Of a DNA stretch of 64,000 nt, positions 45,701-53,998 are shown piece after piece. The position numbers and the translations under genes were made by a program. How positions within the stretch are numbered: the first letter of the stretch is position 1; every line of letters begins with the position of its first letter. Location of the stretch: contig CAYFIR010000004.1 of NCBI GenBank assembly GCA_964343195.1, forward strand, positions 1 to 64,000, in the 5' to 3' direction. Source of the DNA: CAYVAP01 sp964343195. Lineage in GTDB: Bacteria > Bacteroidota > Bacteroidia > J057. The notes below the pieces were generated by a model that was not told where the DNA came from, searched no databases, and saw only the letters and a list, made by a program, of their open reading frames with translations.

Positions 45701-45838
45701 AATCCTAAGGCAGACTACGTAATCATCAAGGCCATTACCAAGCCAATGATTAACCTGTTATGGCTGGGAACCTTTATTTTGACCGCCGGATTCCTGATTT
45801 CCATCTATCGCAGGGTGCAGGAAAATAAACGGAGCTGA
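42719..45838 (+). CDS. ccmF: Cytochrome c haem lyase CcmF
   Basis: A 1039-residue multi-spanning membrane protein. The tryptophan-rich haem-handling motif GGYWNWDPVENGSLVPWL lies near residues 383-400, and conserved HPPTLF precedes it. It accepts haem from CcmE and joins it to the CxxCH of apocytochrome c. It is larger than proteobacterial CcmF (about 650), because of a long soluble C-terminal domain (about 700-1010) before a last helix. The other ccm genes are not in this window. Confidence 0.93.
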   Translation: MDFLTGGKLGELFVSLAFASSLVAMVSYLLADQREGLDKASWEKMGKWSFLLHVGSVLGVVATLFGLIYTQQYQYHYVWSHSSNELPVHFMISCFWEGQEGSFLLWSLWHSLLALLIVFKPSVWRNSVMMIISSIELILTSMLLGVYVGDSWVTGIFLLLALLPGMYFGYQYLSQRGQLAYGGNFQLMGSLLSLMFMIGLMRGQLGFGFDWLPETWNLSGITFWIYSWAALGFGIFFLLYLNRQTKNDQINAWELAAGVALGSVLLLSTGFEPSFWKLGSTPFIELKTVFPDNDIYQQFPDYVPANGSGLNPLLQNYWMVIHPPTLFLGFAATLIPFAYVMAGLMRKDYDGWIKPALPWVSFSVMILGVGIIMGGYWAYETLNFGGYWNWDPVENGSLVPWLCGVASLHGLLIYRRTKGYLKLTMLLVIGTFLLVLYSTFLTRSGILGETSVHTFTDLGLSGQLLLLLGVYSVFVVVTMWTRWKYIPTRHEESKVWSPEFMLFLGILVVSFSGLLILLATSLPVFNAIFGTNVATPPHVQFFYYQWNVWFAIGFGVVSGLGQFLWWKIKTSKGVADALFRPFLLSVITGVAVLATVWYADWDFAYESKLAEIIDPETVGTNWFNKAFAYLRFGIMTVADEMLLFSSLFGFFANLDVLVALVRKNRKGLKVMGGTVVHIGFALMLLGILFSSGYDRVISKNLRPQDLANFPEQEKVDNVALPKGLPSQIQGYNVTYRGRKEAQAPISDLQVLEESPLRFKAAFQDATGERFAVTLPRAPFIKPGTVKSAETSAHGSDEREDGLPTPEGDLDLAFLEQKMNEDIKAFGAELINNRTQYGLEFVELQDSSKSFVLWPEAEINEEMQSIIAHPSRKIYWNRDVYVFTSSLPDPENLEPTYHSLTMGIGDTARLGELKLVMANLGNFTGAKGMEQYDVAAAAFVLAIQQRDTFMARPVFTIQGNTPGMLSDEIPELGLEMALVSIDPATDQVALQVRQENPKADYVIIKAITKPMINLLWLGTFILTAGFLISIYRRVQENKRS

Positions 45839-45953
45839 TGTGCGTCAAAAATATTAGGTTGAAATTTGTAACTTGACAAAGGATTTTTAGTAGCAATGAG
45901 TAAACCGTATCTTATTTTTGAAGCGTTCCTAAGGTATTTAAGCAAACACACCA

Positions 45954-46865
45954 TTGGCAAAGTCTAAAAAGTCAAAGACGCGCATACAGAAATTTATCAA
46001 TTACACCAAAGAAGCCTTCTTCTGGCCAGTACATCTCACGATTCTGGCTGTGATCACGGGTCTGGGGGCTTTGGGAGTAATTTTGGCACCGGAACTAGTA
46101 TCTCCGGATATGGTGGGGCTGACCACCTTTTCCACCATCCTGATGGCTGGTGGACTTGAGCTATTTACCCTGAGCGCCATAAGTCAGCATCCACGATTTA
46201 TACGGGCGATCAATGCCAAATACGCCAAGGATATCGATGCCTTCCAGAAAACCAAAACACTGGTTGACTATTACAACGAGCTGACTCTCGAGTCTCAGCA
46301 GCGTTTCGATCGCATGCGCAAGCGAATCAAGGAAGTGCGGGAAGGGTTTAATCGCCTGAATTCCACCGTCCCCTCGTTGGTCAACAGCTTTCTGAATAAA
46401 ATGAATGCCATTGAGCTATCATATGCACGGCTGCTATATTATCGCGACAAGTTCCCTGAGCTGACCAATATGACCGTCATCCAGCGCACGGTTCAGGAAA
46501 TTGACAAGCTCAATAACGAGTTGAAGAGTGCCAGTAGCCGCCTGCGCAAGATCAAGGAAAAGCGACTTCGCCTGCTGGAAATGCGCATGGAAAATTATCA
46601 CAAAGTCCGTGAAAATCGTGAGGTGATCGAGGAGCAGTTGCAGACCATTGAAGAAATGGTCGAATACATCAAGGACCAGCCCATGACCTTGCAAAACACT
46701 GAGCGTGAAGACATCATGATTGATAATCTGCTGTTTGAAACCGAGCAGACCCAGCAGACAATGGAAGAAATTGAAAGCCTGATGCAGTCCGAGTTTTATC
46801 CCGGAATGGTGGATGACATGGATCTGGATCTGGATCAGGACCTGGACGATAAAAACAAGGAATAA
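45954..46865 (+). CDS. Membrane-anchored coiled-coil protein
   Basis: A 303-residue protein starting at a TTG codon (the next in-frame ATG is well inside). Basic N-terminus, two membrane helices at about 25-75, then an extended alpha-helical coiled coil (about 85-275) and an acidic tail ending in a run of Asp. No named family is recognised. It may organise the envelope or act in cell shape. A TAnnTTTG-like TATTTTTG lies at 45913-45920, but no clear upstream TTG box. Transcription ends at a strong terminator. Confidence 0.65.
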   Translation: MAKSKKSKTRIQKFINYTKEAFFWPVHLTILAVITGLGALGVILAPELVSPDMVGLTTFSTILMAGGLELFTLSAISQHPRFIRAINAKYAKDIDAFQKTKTLVDYYNELTLESQQRFDRMRKRIKEVREGFNRLNSTVPSLVNSFLNKMNAIELSYARLLYYRDKFPELTNMTVIQRTVQEIDKLNNELKSASSRLRKIKEKRLRLLEMRMENYHKVRENREVIEEQLQTIEEMVEYIKDQPMTLQNTEREDIMIDNLLFETEQTQQTMEEIESLMQSEFYPGMVDDMDLDLDQDLDDKNKE

Positions 46866-46888
46866 AAGGATCTTAAATTCCTTTGTGA

Positions 46889-46940
46889 AAGTTGAGCGGA
46901 ATGTCAGAACTTTAGGCGGCATTCCGCTTGACTTTTTTTT
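46889..46940 (+). terminator. Rho-independent terminator
   Basis: AAGTTGAGCGGAATG (46889-46903) pairs with CATTCCGCTTGACTT (46920-46934) including two G-T pairs, followed by a run of T to 46940. This is a textbook intrinsic terminator for the coiled-coil gene. Confidence 0.9.
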
Positions 46941-47056
46941 GAGACGATATTTTTCTCCCTGGAGGAATTGGGTGCTTTGGTTCTGCCTTTTCCTTCAGAA
47001 TGGAATGTTAAGTCACTCTCAGACCGAATCATTTTCAACTCTCTTCCATACTTACC

Positions 47057-47848
47057 ATGTACAACAACTTATTGATTGAGCGCCAGGGTAATACCATGAT
47101 CATTCGGCTTAACCGCCCCAAGGTTCTCAATGCCTTGCGCCATGAACTCCTTGTGGAACTGCTGGAAGTAATTGAGCAGGCCGATCAGGATGAATCCGTC
47201 AAAGGAGTCCTGATCACCGGAGTGGGGGATAAAGCATTCGCAGCAGGGGCAGATATCGCAGAGTTCCTGGAATTTGATGAAAAGAAGGCAATGGAGATGA
47301 GCAGATTTGGGCAAAAGGTATTTTTTGCCATAGAGAACTGCTCCAAACCCATCATCGCCGCCATAAATGGGTTTGCGTTGGGAGGAGGGTGTGAATTGGC
47401 GATGGCTTGCCATATGCGCATCGCTTCCGAAAACGCCAAGTTTGGCCAGCCAGAAGTCAAACTAGGCCTGTTGGCTGGTTATGGAGGTACGCAGCGACTT
47501 GCCCAGCTGATCGGGAAAGGAAAGGCAACAGAGTTGTTGATTACCGGGGAGATGATCGATGCTGAGGAAGCATTTCGCCTCGGTCTGGTAAATTATTGCA
47601 CTACCCGCGGGGAACTCGAAGAGAAGGCACTCAGCATTCTGAACAAAGCCTATCAGCAGTCTCCCCTGGCTATTCGGCTAACCCTGAATGCCATTAATGT
47701 TGGGTACAACACCCGCAACGGATTTGGTAATCGAAATGGCTATCAGGTGGAGGCAGAAAACTTTGGGAAAGCCATTTCCTCCGAAGACGGCCGAGAGGGC
47801 GTAACTGCCTTCCTGGAAAAACGCGAAGCTGATTTCAAGGGACGCTAG
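47057..47848 (+). CDS. Enoyl-CoA hydratase/isomerase family protein
   Basis: A 263-residue crotonase-fold enzyme. The oxyanion-hole segments AFAAGADI and GFALGGGCELA are present, and the glutamate-bearing GQPEVKLGLLAGYGGTQRL matches true hydratases. It would add water to 2-enoyl-CoA in fatty-acid or related CoA-ester breakdown. A gene alone between two terminators suggests its own transcript. The exact chain-length preference is not readable. Confidence 0.9.
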   Translation: MYNNLLIERQGNTMIIRLNRPKVLNALRHELLVELLEVIEQADQDESVKGVLITGVGDKAFAAGADIAEFLEFDEKKAMEMSRFGQKVFFAIENCSKPIIAAINGFALGGGCELAMACHMRIASENAKFGQPEVKLGLLAGYGGTQRLAQLIGKGKATELLITGEMIDAEEAFRLGLVNYCTTRGELEEKALSILNKAYQQSPLAIRLTLNAINVGYNTRNGFGNRNGYQVEAENFGKAISSEDGREGVTAFLEKREADFKGR

Positions 47849-47880
47849 ACCGATTTCATCCAAATCGTGACGAATAATCA

Positions 47881-47920
47881 AACGACCGACCGGTTCCTGC
47901 CCGTCGGTCGTTATGTTTGT
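47881..47920. terminator. Stem-loop terminator after the crotonase gene
   Basis: AACGACCGAC (47881-47890) pairs perfectly with GTCGGTCGTT (47903-47912) around a 12-nt loop, with a T-rich tail. Confidence 0.8.
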
Positions 47921-47984
47921 AGGGAATGGGTTCGAGATGCTGCATTGGTTGTTTATACCGAGACGAGCACTTCGTAATACCTTA

Positions 47985-48044
47985 AACTCCCAACTCCCAA
48001 CTCCCAACTCCCAACTCCCAACTCCCAACTCCCAACTCCCAACT
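47985..48044. repeat. Perfect heptamer tract before the LytTR regulator
   Basis: Eight perfect copies of AACTCCC (47985-48040) and a partial AACT, ending 10 nt before the ATG at 48055. Perfect copies suggest recent expansion; copy number could vary between strains. Confidence 0.95.
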
Positions 48045-48054
48045 AAAACCCACC

Positions 48055-48801
48055 ATGTCTCAAACCTATTCTGCTGTCATCATCGACGATAACCAGGGAG
48101 CACGTCTTGCCCTGCGCCAGGATCTCCTGGAAGTTTGCCCCGAAATAAAAGTGGTAGGAGAAGCCGACGGGGTTGTGAGTGGTGCCAAAATGCTCAGGCA
48201 GCTAAAGCCCGAGTTGGTTTTTCTGGACATCCAGATGCCGGATGGGACGGGCTTTGACCTACTGGAGGTGATGGGTGAAGCTCCCTTCCGGGTGATTTTC
48301 ACCACTGCACACGATGGCTTTGCCATCCAGGCCTTCCGGGCTGCCGCAATTGACTATTTGCTCAAGCCCATTAACCCCGAGGAATTGAGAGACGCCGTCA
48401 CCAAGGCTGTGGCCTTTCGGACTACCCCTAGTGAGCAGGTAGAAACCCTGCTGCGCAATGTCCAGGACCAGGGACAGCGCCGCCTGGCTCTCCACACCAT
48501 GGAGAAAATCCATGTCGTGAAGGTCGAGGAGATCCTGCGCTGCGAGTCCAGCGCCAACTACACCATCTTCCACTTGGTGGACAAGCGGCAGCTGCTGGTG
48601 ACCAAAACCCTCAAGGAGTTTGATCAGATGCTGGTGGACCAGGGATTTGCCCGGGTGCATCAGTCCCATCTGGTCAACCTGGCCTACATCAAGGAGTTTG
48701 TCAAAGCCGATGGTGGCTATCTAGTGATGCGCGACAGTACCCACGTTCCCGTTTCCAGCCGCAAACGTGCTCAGGTGATGCAGTTGCTCAGCGAGTGGTA
48801 G
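48055..48801 (+). CDS. LytTR-family response regulator
   Basis: A 248-residue regulator. Receiver domain with Asp11-Asp12, phospho-acceptor Asp58 in FLDIQMPDG, Thr83/84 and Lys104 in YLLKP. The C-terminal LytTR DNA-binding domain has ILRCESSANYTIFHL and RVHQSHLVNLAYIKE. Such regulators usually pair with a membrane histidine kinase (LytS type), but none is adjacent, so it is an orphan here. Its target genes are unknown. Confidence 0.95.
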   Translation: MSQTYSAVIIDDNQGARLALRQDLLEVCPEIKVVGEADGVVSGAKMLRQLKPELVFLDIQMPDGTGFDLLEVMGEAPFRVIFTTAHDGFAIQAFRAAAIDYLLKPINPEELRDAVTKAVAFRTTPSEQVETLLRNVQDQGQRRLALHTMEKIHVVKVEEILRCESSANYTIFHLVDKRQLLVTKTLKEFDQMLVDQGFARVHQSHLVNLAYIKEFVKADGGYLVMRDSTHVPVSSRKRAQVMQLLSEW

Positions 48802-48836
48802 GCAGTTGGGTTGAATCCAGTTGCTGATTATGTCGA

Positions 48837-48928
48837 GTGCTTTCGGAATGAAGTAATGAACCAATTTATAATTGGGCAAATTGCTGACCAGTAGCACTTT
48901 AAACTACGAACGCTTAACTCCGAACTTA
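48837..48928. repeat. Dispersed intergenic repeat, copy C, ending in heptamers
   Basis: The body GTGCTTTCGGAATGAAGTAA through AGTAGCACTTT matches copy B closely and copy A more loosely. Heptamers GCACTTT, AAACTAC, GAACGCT, TAACTCC, GAACTTA follow (48894-48928). The rest of the gap to 49095 shows nothing further. Confidence 0.75.
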
Positions 48929-49095
48929 TTCCACTAGTTCATTCGTCCTGATATGCAGGTTCCACTTGGTTGGGAAAATGCTTTGAGGGACATTTTTGCT
49001 TCATATCCGTTAGGGTAAATGGGACTGCGTGAGATCGGAATAGTAATTCTATTAGGCTATCTTTCGTGATAAACCGCCCTTGAAAACGGAACTGT

Positions 49096-50751
49096 ATGAG
49101 AATCATAAAGCATACAATCTGGCTCAGCCTGCTGTTGGGCCTTTGGGCCAATGGACTGGCCCAGGAAAAGTATTGGATATTTTTCACGGATAAAGGCGAA
49201 TGTGAGCAATCTCAGCCTTGTGAACATCTCAGTCCACGAGCCCTGGCGAATCGGGAGAAGCAGGGAATTGAGCCCGACTGGTACGACCTGCCGGTGGCGA
49301 ATAGTTACGTCCACCAAATTCAGGAACTTGGTATTCAGCCTCAGCGTCGGACCCGATGGTTTAATGGGCTCTCCAGTGCGCTCACTCCGGAACAGCTGGT
49401 CCAGGTGCAGGGCCTGCCATTCGTGAAAGCCATTCGGCCCGTAGGGAGATACCGGGTCGAGGCAGTCGCCACACTTGAGGGGGAAGCCATCGTACAGCAA
49501 CCATCAGAAAATTTCCTGCGGCAGCTGGAAATGATGGACCTGGGCAAGCTGCATTACACCGGCCTGACAGGCAAAGGAGTGCTCATGGCGGTTTTTGACA
49601 GCGGGTTCACTGGGGTGGATGACTTGCCCGCCTTCAGACAGATATTTGATCAGAATCGGATCGTGGCCACCTGGGACTTCGTAGCTAATGTCGCAGACGT
49701 ATTCAATACCTGCACGGGATGTCGTCACGGCAATCAGGTGTTTTCCACCATAGCCGCGGTCATGCCGGGTCAACTGATCGGTTCTGCTCCGGGCTGTGAC
49801 TTTCTCCTTTTTCGAACTGAAAACACTTCATCCGAAACCCCACAGGAGGAAGACAATTGGCTGGCTGCTGCCGAATTTGCCGATAGCCTGGGGGCACAGA
49901 TCTTCTCCACTTCCCTGGCGTATTATGATTTTGATGGAGAGGAAAACGATTACCGGTTTTCTGATTATGATGGGAATACGGCCCTGATCACCCGTGCGGG
50001 AGACATGGCCGCCTCTCGTGGCATACTGGTTGTCAACGCTGGGGGAAACCGTGGCACTCGGGGGTTCAATGCTCCTGCGGATGGAGATTCGGTGATCGCC
50101 ATAGGTTCTGTCGACGAAAACGAAACTTACTCGAGTTTTTCCACTCAGGGACCGACAGCCGATGGACGTATCAAGCCTGACCTTTCGGCTATGGGAGAGC
50201 AGGTTTTTTACCTCGATGTGGACGGGAAAATCAAACAGGGAAACGGAACCTCTTTTGCCTGCCCGCTGGTTTCTGGACTGGTAGCCTGCCTCATGCAGGC
50301 TTTTCCAGAGGCCAGTTCCATGGAGATTTACGAAAGCATGCGTGCTACCGCTTCCCAGGCTGATGCCCCCGACAATCTGCTTGGGCATGGCATCCCGAGC
50401 GGGGTGCTGGCCTGGGAGTGGCTGGCAGAGCGGTACGAGCCCCAAAGTCAGCCCCCTGAAGAATCAGGGTTTTCTACTTCCGTTGCATTTCCCTCCAGTT
50501 GGGTCACCTACTCCAATCCCGCTGAGGGGTATGTGTACCTCAATGTGCCGCTAGGAGGCCTTCCGGGCAGCCTTGACTTCGAATGGGTAGATCTGACGGG
50601 TAGGGTAGTGGCAGGGGAACGGGAAGTCCCGGTAGCAAAGCAAATCGCCCTTCAAACTCCTGGGGTAGGCATTTTCATACTGCGCATTTCCGGTAGTGAG
50701 GAAAACGAATTGCTGCACCAGGAGAAGATTTTTGTGCAAGAAAGTCGATAG
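49096..50751 (+). CDS. Subtilisin-like (S8) protease, T9SS-secreted
   Basis: A 551-residue exported protease with a signal peptide ending LAQ at residue 23. The catalytic triad is in order: Asp168 in VFDSGF, His211 in RHGNQV, Ser386 in GTSFACP, with the oxyanion Asn near 318 in NAGGN. The aspartate motif is DSG rather than the common DTG. The last 80 residues are a T9SS sorting domain (YSNPAEGYVYL, VDLTGRVV, GVGIFILRI). It would act on the cell surface or outside. The gene stands alone. Confidence 0.9.
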   Translation: MRIIKHTIWLSLLLGLWANGLAQEKYWIFFTDKGECEQSQPCEHLSPRALANREKQGIEPDWYDLPVANSYVHQIQELGIQPQRRTRWFNGLSSALTPEQLVQVQGLPFVKAIRPVGRYRVEAVATLEGEAIVQQPSENFLRQLEMMDLGKLHYTGLTGKGVLMAVFDSGFTGVDDLPAFRQIFDQNRIVATWDFVANVADVFNTCTGCRHGNQVFSTIAAVMPGQLIGSAPGCDFLLFRTENTSSETPQEEDNWLAAAEFADSLGAQIFSTSLAYYDFDGEENDYRFSDYDGNTALITRAGDMAASRGILVVNAGGNRGTRGFNAPADGDSVIAIGSVDENETYSSFSTQGPTADGRIKPDLSAMGEQVFYLDVDGKIKQGNGTSFACPLVSGLVACLMQAFPEASSMEIYESMRATASQADAPDNLLGHGIPSGVLAWEWLAERYEPQSQPPEESGFSTSVAFPSSWVTYSNPAEGYVYLNVPLGGLPGSLDFEWVDLTGRVVAGEREVPVAKQIALQTPGVGIFILRISGSEENELLHQEKIFVQESR

Positions 50752-50824
50752 CCTATTGTTTGGGAAGGCAGGGAATGATATAATTCGAAATTATTCACGA
50801 ACGACCGTTTGTTAGGAGGAGGGG

Positions 50825-50879
50825 CATCAACTCCCAACCCCCAACTCCCAACCCCCAACTCCCAACCTACTACTACCCT
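50825..50879. repeat. Alternating heptamer tract abutting sdaA start
   Basis: Units CATCAAC, TCCCAAC, CCCCAAC, TCCCAAC, CCCCAAC, TCCCAAC, CTACTAC, and TACCCTA, whose final base at 50880 is the A of the ATG. TCCCAAC and CCCCAAC alternate strictly, so a 14-bp unit has also been copied. The tract meets the start codon without a gap. Confidence 0.9.
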
Positions 50880-51788
50880 ATGTCCATCCTATTCGACAGC
50901 TTCTCAGAGTGGCAGAGCCACCTGGAGCAGACCTCAGAACCGCCCTGGATGCCCGTACTGGCATACGAACAGCAGGAGCATGGTCAGAGCGAAGAGCACA
51001 TCTGGCACCGATTGGAAGCCTCTCTGGCCGTGATGAAAGACGCCGTGCATACTGGGCTTCATGAGGATATGCAGTCCATCAGCGGCATGGTGAACAACGG
51101 AGCCAAAAAGGTCGCCCAGGCCAAAGTCTCTGTGCTGGGGCCGCTTTTCCAGCAATTGCTGGCCTACACCCTTTCCGCCAAGGAGGTTAATTCCTGCATG
51201 GGGCGGGTCGTTGCGGCCCCAACAGCCGGTGCATCGGGCATCATGCCGGGAGTGCTGACCATGTTGCAGGAGGTACATGACCTCCCCCAACGCAAGGTAC
51301 TGGAGGGCATGCTGGTTTCGGCGGGGATCGCCCTGATCATCGAGAAGCGGGCTTCTATCGCAGGGGCGGTTGGTGGCTGTCAGGCAGAAACTGGTACAGC
51401 TGCTGCCATGGCCGCTGGGGCCATCGTATATTGTCTCGATGGAGACTTCAATCAGGTCTGTGAGTCGGTCGCCATCACCCTGATGAACATGCTCGGCCTG
51501 ATCTGTGATCCGGTGGCCGGGCTGGTAGAGGTGCCCTGTGTCAAGCGCAACGGCTCTGCCGCTGTGATCGCTTTCGCTTCTGCCCAAATAGCTCTGGCGG
51601 GAGACTCTGCGGTGATCCCGGTGGATGAAGTGGTAGATGCCATGGGCGAAGTCGGAGCCTCCATGGAGACCCGTTACAAGGAGACAGCCCTGGGAGGAAT
51701 AGCCGCTACGCCTACCGCACGGGCCATCGAGCAACAGGTGCTCGTTCACTCCATACCGATGGAGCAGGAAGATCCGCGAAACACGTAA
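50880..51788 (+). CDS. sdaAA: L-serine dehydratase, iron-sulfur, alpha chain
   Basis: A 302-residue protein matching the alpha domain of iron-sulfur L-serine ammonia-lyases, which turn serine into pyruvate and ammonia. GGCQAE and CDPVAGLVEVPC supply the cluster cysteines, and PTAGASGIMPG is a hallmark. Many organisms have both domains in one chain or a beta gene adjacent; neither is seen here, so the partner is elsewhere or absent. A heptamer tract lies directly before the start. Confidence 0.88.
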   Translation: MSILFDSFSEWQSHLEQTSEPPWMPVLAYEQQEHGQSEEHIWHRLEASLAVMKDAVHTGLHEDMQSISGMVNNGAKKVAQAKVSVLGPLFQQLLAYTLSAKEVNSCMGRVVAAPTAGASGIMPGVLTMLQEVHDLPQRKVLEGMLVSAGIALIIEKRASIAGAVGGCQAETGTAAAMAAGAIVYCLDGDFNQVCESVAITLMNMLGLICDPVAGLVEVPCVKRNGSAAVIAFASAQIALAGDSAVIPVDEVVDAMGEVGASMETRYKETALGGIAATPTARAIEQQVLVHSIPMEQEDPRNT

Positions 51789-51918
51789 GATTGGGCTCGG
51801 TGGATTCGTTTATCCCATATCTTTATTTGGGTACGGTATTTGGCGTAAGGGGTCAAAATGGCCTGCATTATCTGCCTGTCCATCCAAACAAAAACCTGAA
51901 ACCCTGATCCTATTTCGT

Positions 51919-52740
51919 ATGCGTAAAGTGCTGTTGTTTCTGTTTTCCCTTTCTCTGATCTGGGCACCTCTAAAAGCTGAGCGGGTGCTCTCCAGCCTGG
52001 ACTTCTCATCAGGAGACTGGACCCTGGTCGGTGTTCCCATCCACAACTACCGGATGCTACCGGTGCAGGAAGAACTGGGAACTTTCGTCTGTAAAGACAT
52101 GAGTCTGTTGAGGAGTTTGCAGCAGGACTGGGACCTGGGGCTCACCTTTGACGACAAATGCGATTACCACTACAGCCTTAAATTCTACCGCAATGGGGAA
52201 TTGATGGAAACACTAGAGCTGAATCTCTACTGTGGTTATCTCACCTATCAGGGGCTTTCCTATGTCTTGGACCCCACAGAATTTAACCGCATTAAGCAAT
52301 CCGCCCGAAAAGTTCCCTGGTCCCGGATCAGCTTTTCTGATCTGGAGGTGCTCAAATCGGCCATCCAAACCCTGGACCGCGCTCCGGACGTGTACTGGTA
52401 CGACGATGTGAAGCAGTACGAATATCCTGGCTTTTTTATGTTAAGTGTCAACAAGATCCCCTGGTCCACAGATCGCGACTCCCTCATGCAGGTCGTTCAG
52501 CGCAAGTTGGTGCGGGAAGCCGGAACCACGGATTTTTACCTGCAGGAATATTTTTACGTAGTGCGAGGGGACGAAATGCACGTTCGCTATCTGGTCAGCA
52601 GTCAGCCCGCCCTGGCCGAGCGGTTGGATGAAAGCGTCTATGTCCGCTGGAGGTCTCACCTGTACGACCGCGACTCGGTCAGTGTACTGGCCATTGGAAT
52701 TGATGAGGAGCGGTACCGGCGTCTGATGAAGCAGGATTGA
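51919..52740 (+). CDS. Exported protein of unknown function
   Basis: A 273-residue protein with a signal peptide ending near LKAE (residue 20-21). Two cysteine pairs (C59/C75 region and LYCGYL) might form disulfides. Beta-rich, with many aromatic residues and no recognised domain. It follows sdaA by 130 nt on the same strand, but nothing connects them functionally. A hairpin with a T-run follows at 52838. Confidence 0.6.
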   Translation: MRKVLLFLFSLSLIWAPLKAERVLSSLDFSSGDWTLVGVPIHNYRMLPVQEELGTFVCKDMSLLRSLQQDWDLGLTFDDKCDYHYSLKFYRNGELMETLELNLYCGYLTYQGLSYVLDPTEFNRIKQSARKVPWSRISFSDLEVLKSAIQTLDRAPDVYWYDDVKQYEYPGFFMLSVNKIPWSTDRDSLMQVVQRKLVREAGTTDFYLQEYFYVVRGDEMHVRYLVSSQPALAERLDESVYVRWRSHLYDRDSVSVLAIGIDEERYRRLMKQD

Positions 52741-52837
52741 GAATAAGGGAAATTGGTCAGCCCGATAGGGTATCCTCGAATTATTTTTGAAAAAAATTTC
52801 AAACGGATTAAACGAAAGTCCGTTCCCTCCATCAAAT

Positions 52838-52871
52838 GGGTGTTGTGTTTGAAACACGACACTCATTTTTT
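52838..52871 (+). terminator. Intrinsic terminator or attenuator before lipoprotein gene
   Basis: GGGTGTTGTGTTT pairs with AAACACGACACTC across one base, with two G-T pairs; a run of T follows (52866-52871). It ends 24 nt before the lipoprotein ATG at 52896, close for a terminator of the previous gene. Confidence 0.6.
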
Positions 52872-52895
52872 ATTCTATAAAAACCCAATTAGAAA

Positions 52896-53732
52896 ATGGA
52901 AAAGCTTTCGTTTTTCAACAGGATCGCCATGGCTTTTGTACTGGTTGCTGGCTTGATGTTAACTGCCTGTAACCCAGATGGTCCCACCCAGATAGCCGAA
53001 GAAGACCAGGAACTGGCAGAGCTGGATGCCATGGTTGAGGCAACCTTCGAAGAGGTGGACAACATCAGCTACGAAGGGATGGATGAAGCCTTTGGCCGCG
53101 ACTACCAGACCCCTGGAGTAGGCACCCTTAGCCCTTGCGTAGTAGTGACCCACGACACGGTGAGCAAGATCCTGACCCTGGATTTTGGGACGGGCTGTGT
53201 AGGCAACGACGGCAAAACCCGGGCTGGAAAAATCGTCATCGACTACACCCAGCGCCTATGGAGACCTGGAGCCACCATGACCGTGACGCTGGATAGCTTC
53301 TATGTTGACAGCCTGCATATCGAAGGGACCAAAACCCACACCAACCTGGCCACTTCCTTCAACGACCCGATCACCCTCAACACTACGCTGGTAGGCGGAC
53401 AGATCACCTGGCCCGACGGTACTTCTGCTACCCGTACATTCGACCGCACCCGCACCTGGAACCGTGCCCCCAATCCTGCCATGGATGAACTGATCATCAC
53501 CGGAACAGCCAGCGGCACCCGTCGCAACGGCGTGAACTTTACCACTACCATCCTGACCCCGAAGGTATATCGCCGTGCCTGCCGCGCTCAGGGGATCCAC
53601 ATTGCCGCCGAAGGCGTCGTGGAAATTCAGCGAACCGGCAAGCCGACCGTCACAGTTGACTATGGCAACGGTAGCTGCGATACCGATATCACCTTAACCG
53701 TCAACGGTCAATCGACCACCATCACGCTGTAA
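52896..53732 (+). CDS. Lipoprotein of unknown function
   Basis: A 278-residue lipoprotein with lipobox LTAC (Cys25) after a hydrophobic signal. The body is a long beta structure with repeated TVTVD and similar strands and a few Cys. It resembles conserved Bacteroidota lipoproteins without a known role. Probably outer-membrane or periplasmic face. Confidence 0.7.
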   Translation: MEKLSFFNRIAMAFVLVAGLMLTACNPDGPTQIAEEDQELAELDAMVEATFEEVDNISYEGMDEAFGRDYQTPGVGTLSPCVVVTHDTVSKILTLDFGTGCVGNDGKTRAGKIVIDYTQRLWRPGATMTVTLDSFYVDSLHIEGTKTHTNLATSFNDPITLNTTLVGGQITWPDGTSATRTFDRTRTWNRAPNPAMDELIITGTASGTRRNGVNFTTTILTPKVYRRACRAQGIHIAAEGVVEIQRTGKPTVTVDYGNGSCDTDITLTVNGQSTTITL

Positions 53733-53733
53733 G

Positions 53734-53761
53734 GGAAATTCGGAACTCGTTATTCGAACTC
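53734..53761. repeat. Heptamer tract after the lipoprotein gene
   Basis: Four units GGAAATT, CGGAACT, CGTTATT, CGAACTC directly after the stop. It shows that these tracts are not limited to start codons. Confidence 0.5.
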
Positions 53762-53998
53762 ACTCGGGGTTTCCGCCTTATTTCATACTGGTTAATTTGC
53801 CCCCTGTGCGTGCGTGCAGGGGGATTTTTGTGGGGTTCTTCCTGGGAAGGTTCTGCCTATTGGCAGTTGTGGTCATTATTGCATGTAGTATATTCATCTG
53901 GGGGATTACTTGATGAAAACAAACGGGTATGGAAGAGCTAATCAATGAGTATAAGCGGGACTGGAGTTCCCTGACCATTCTGTTTTCGGGTGCTATTG

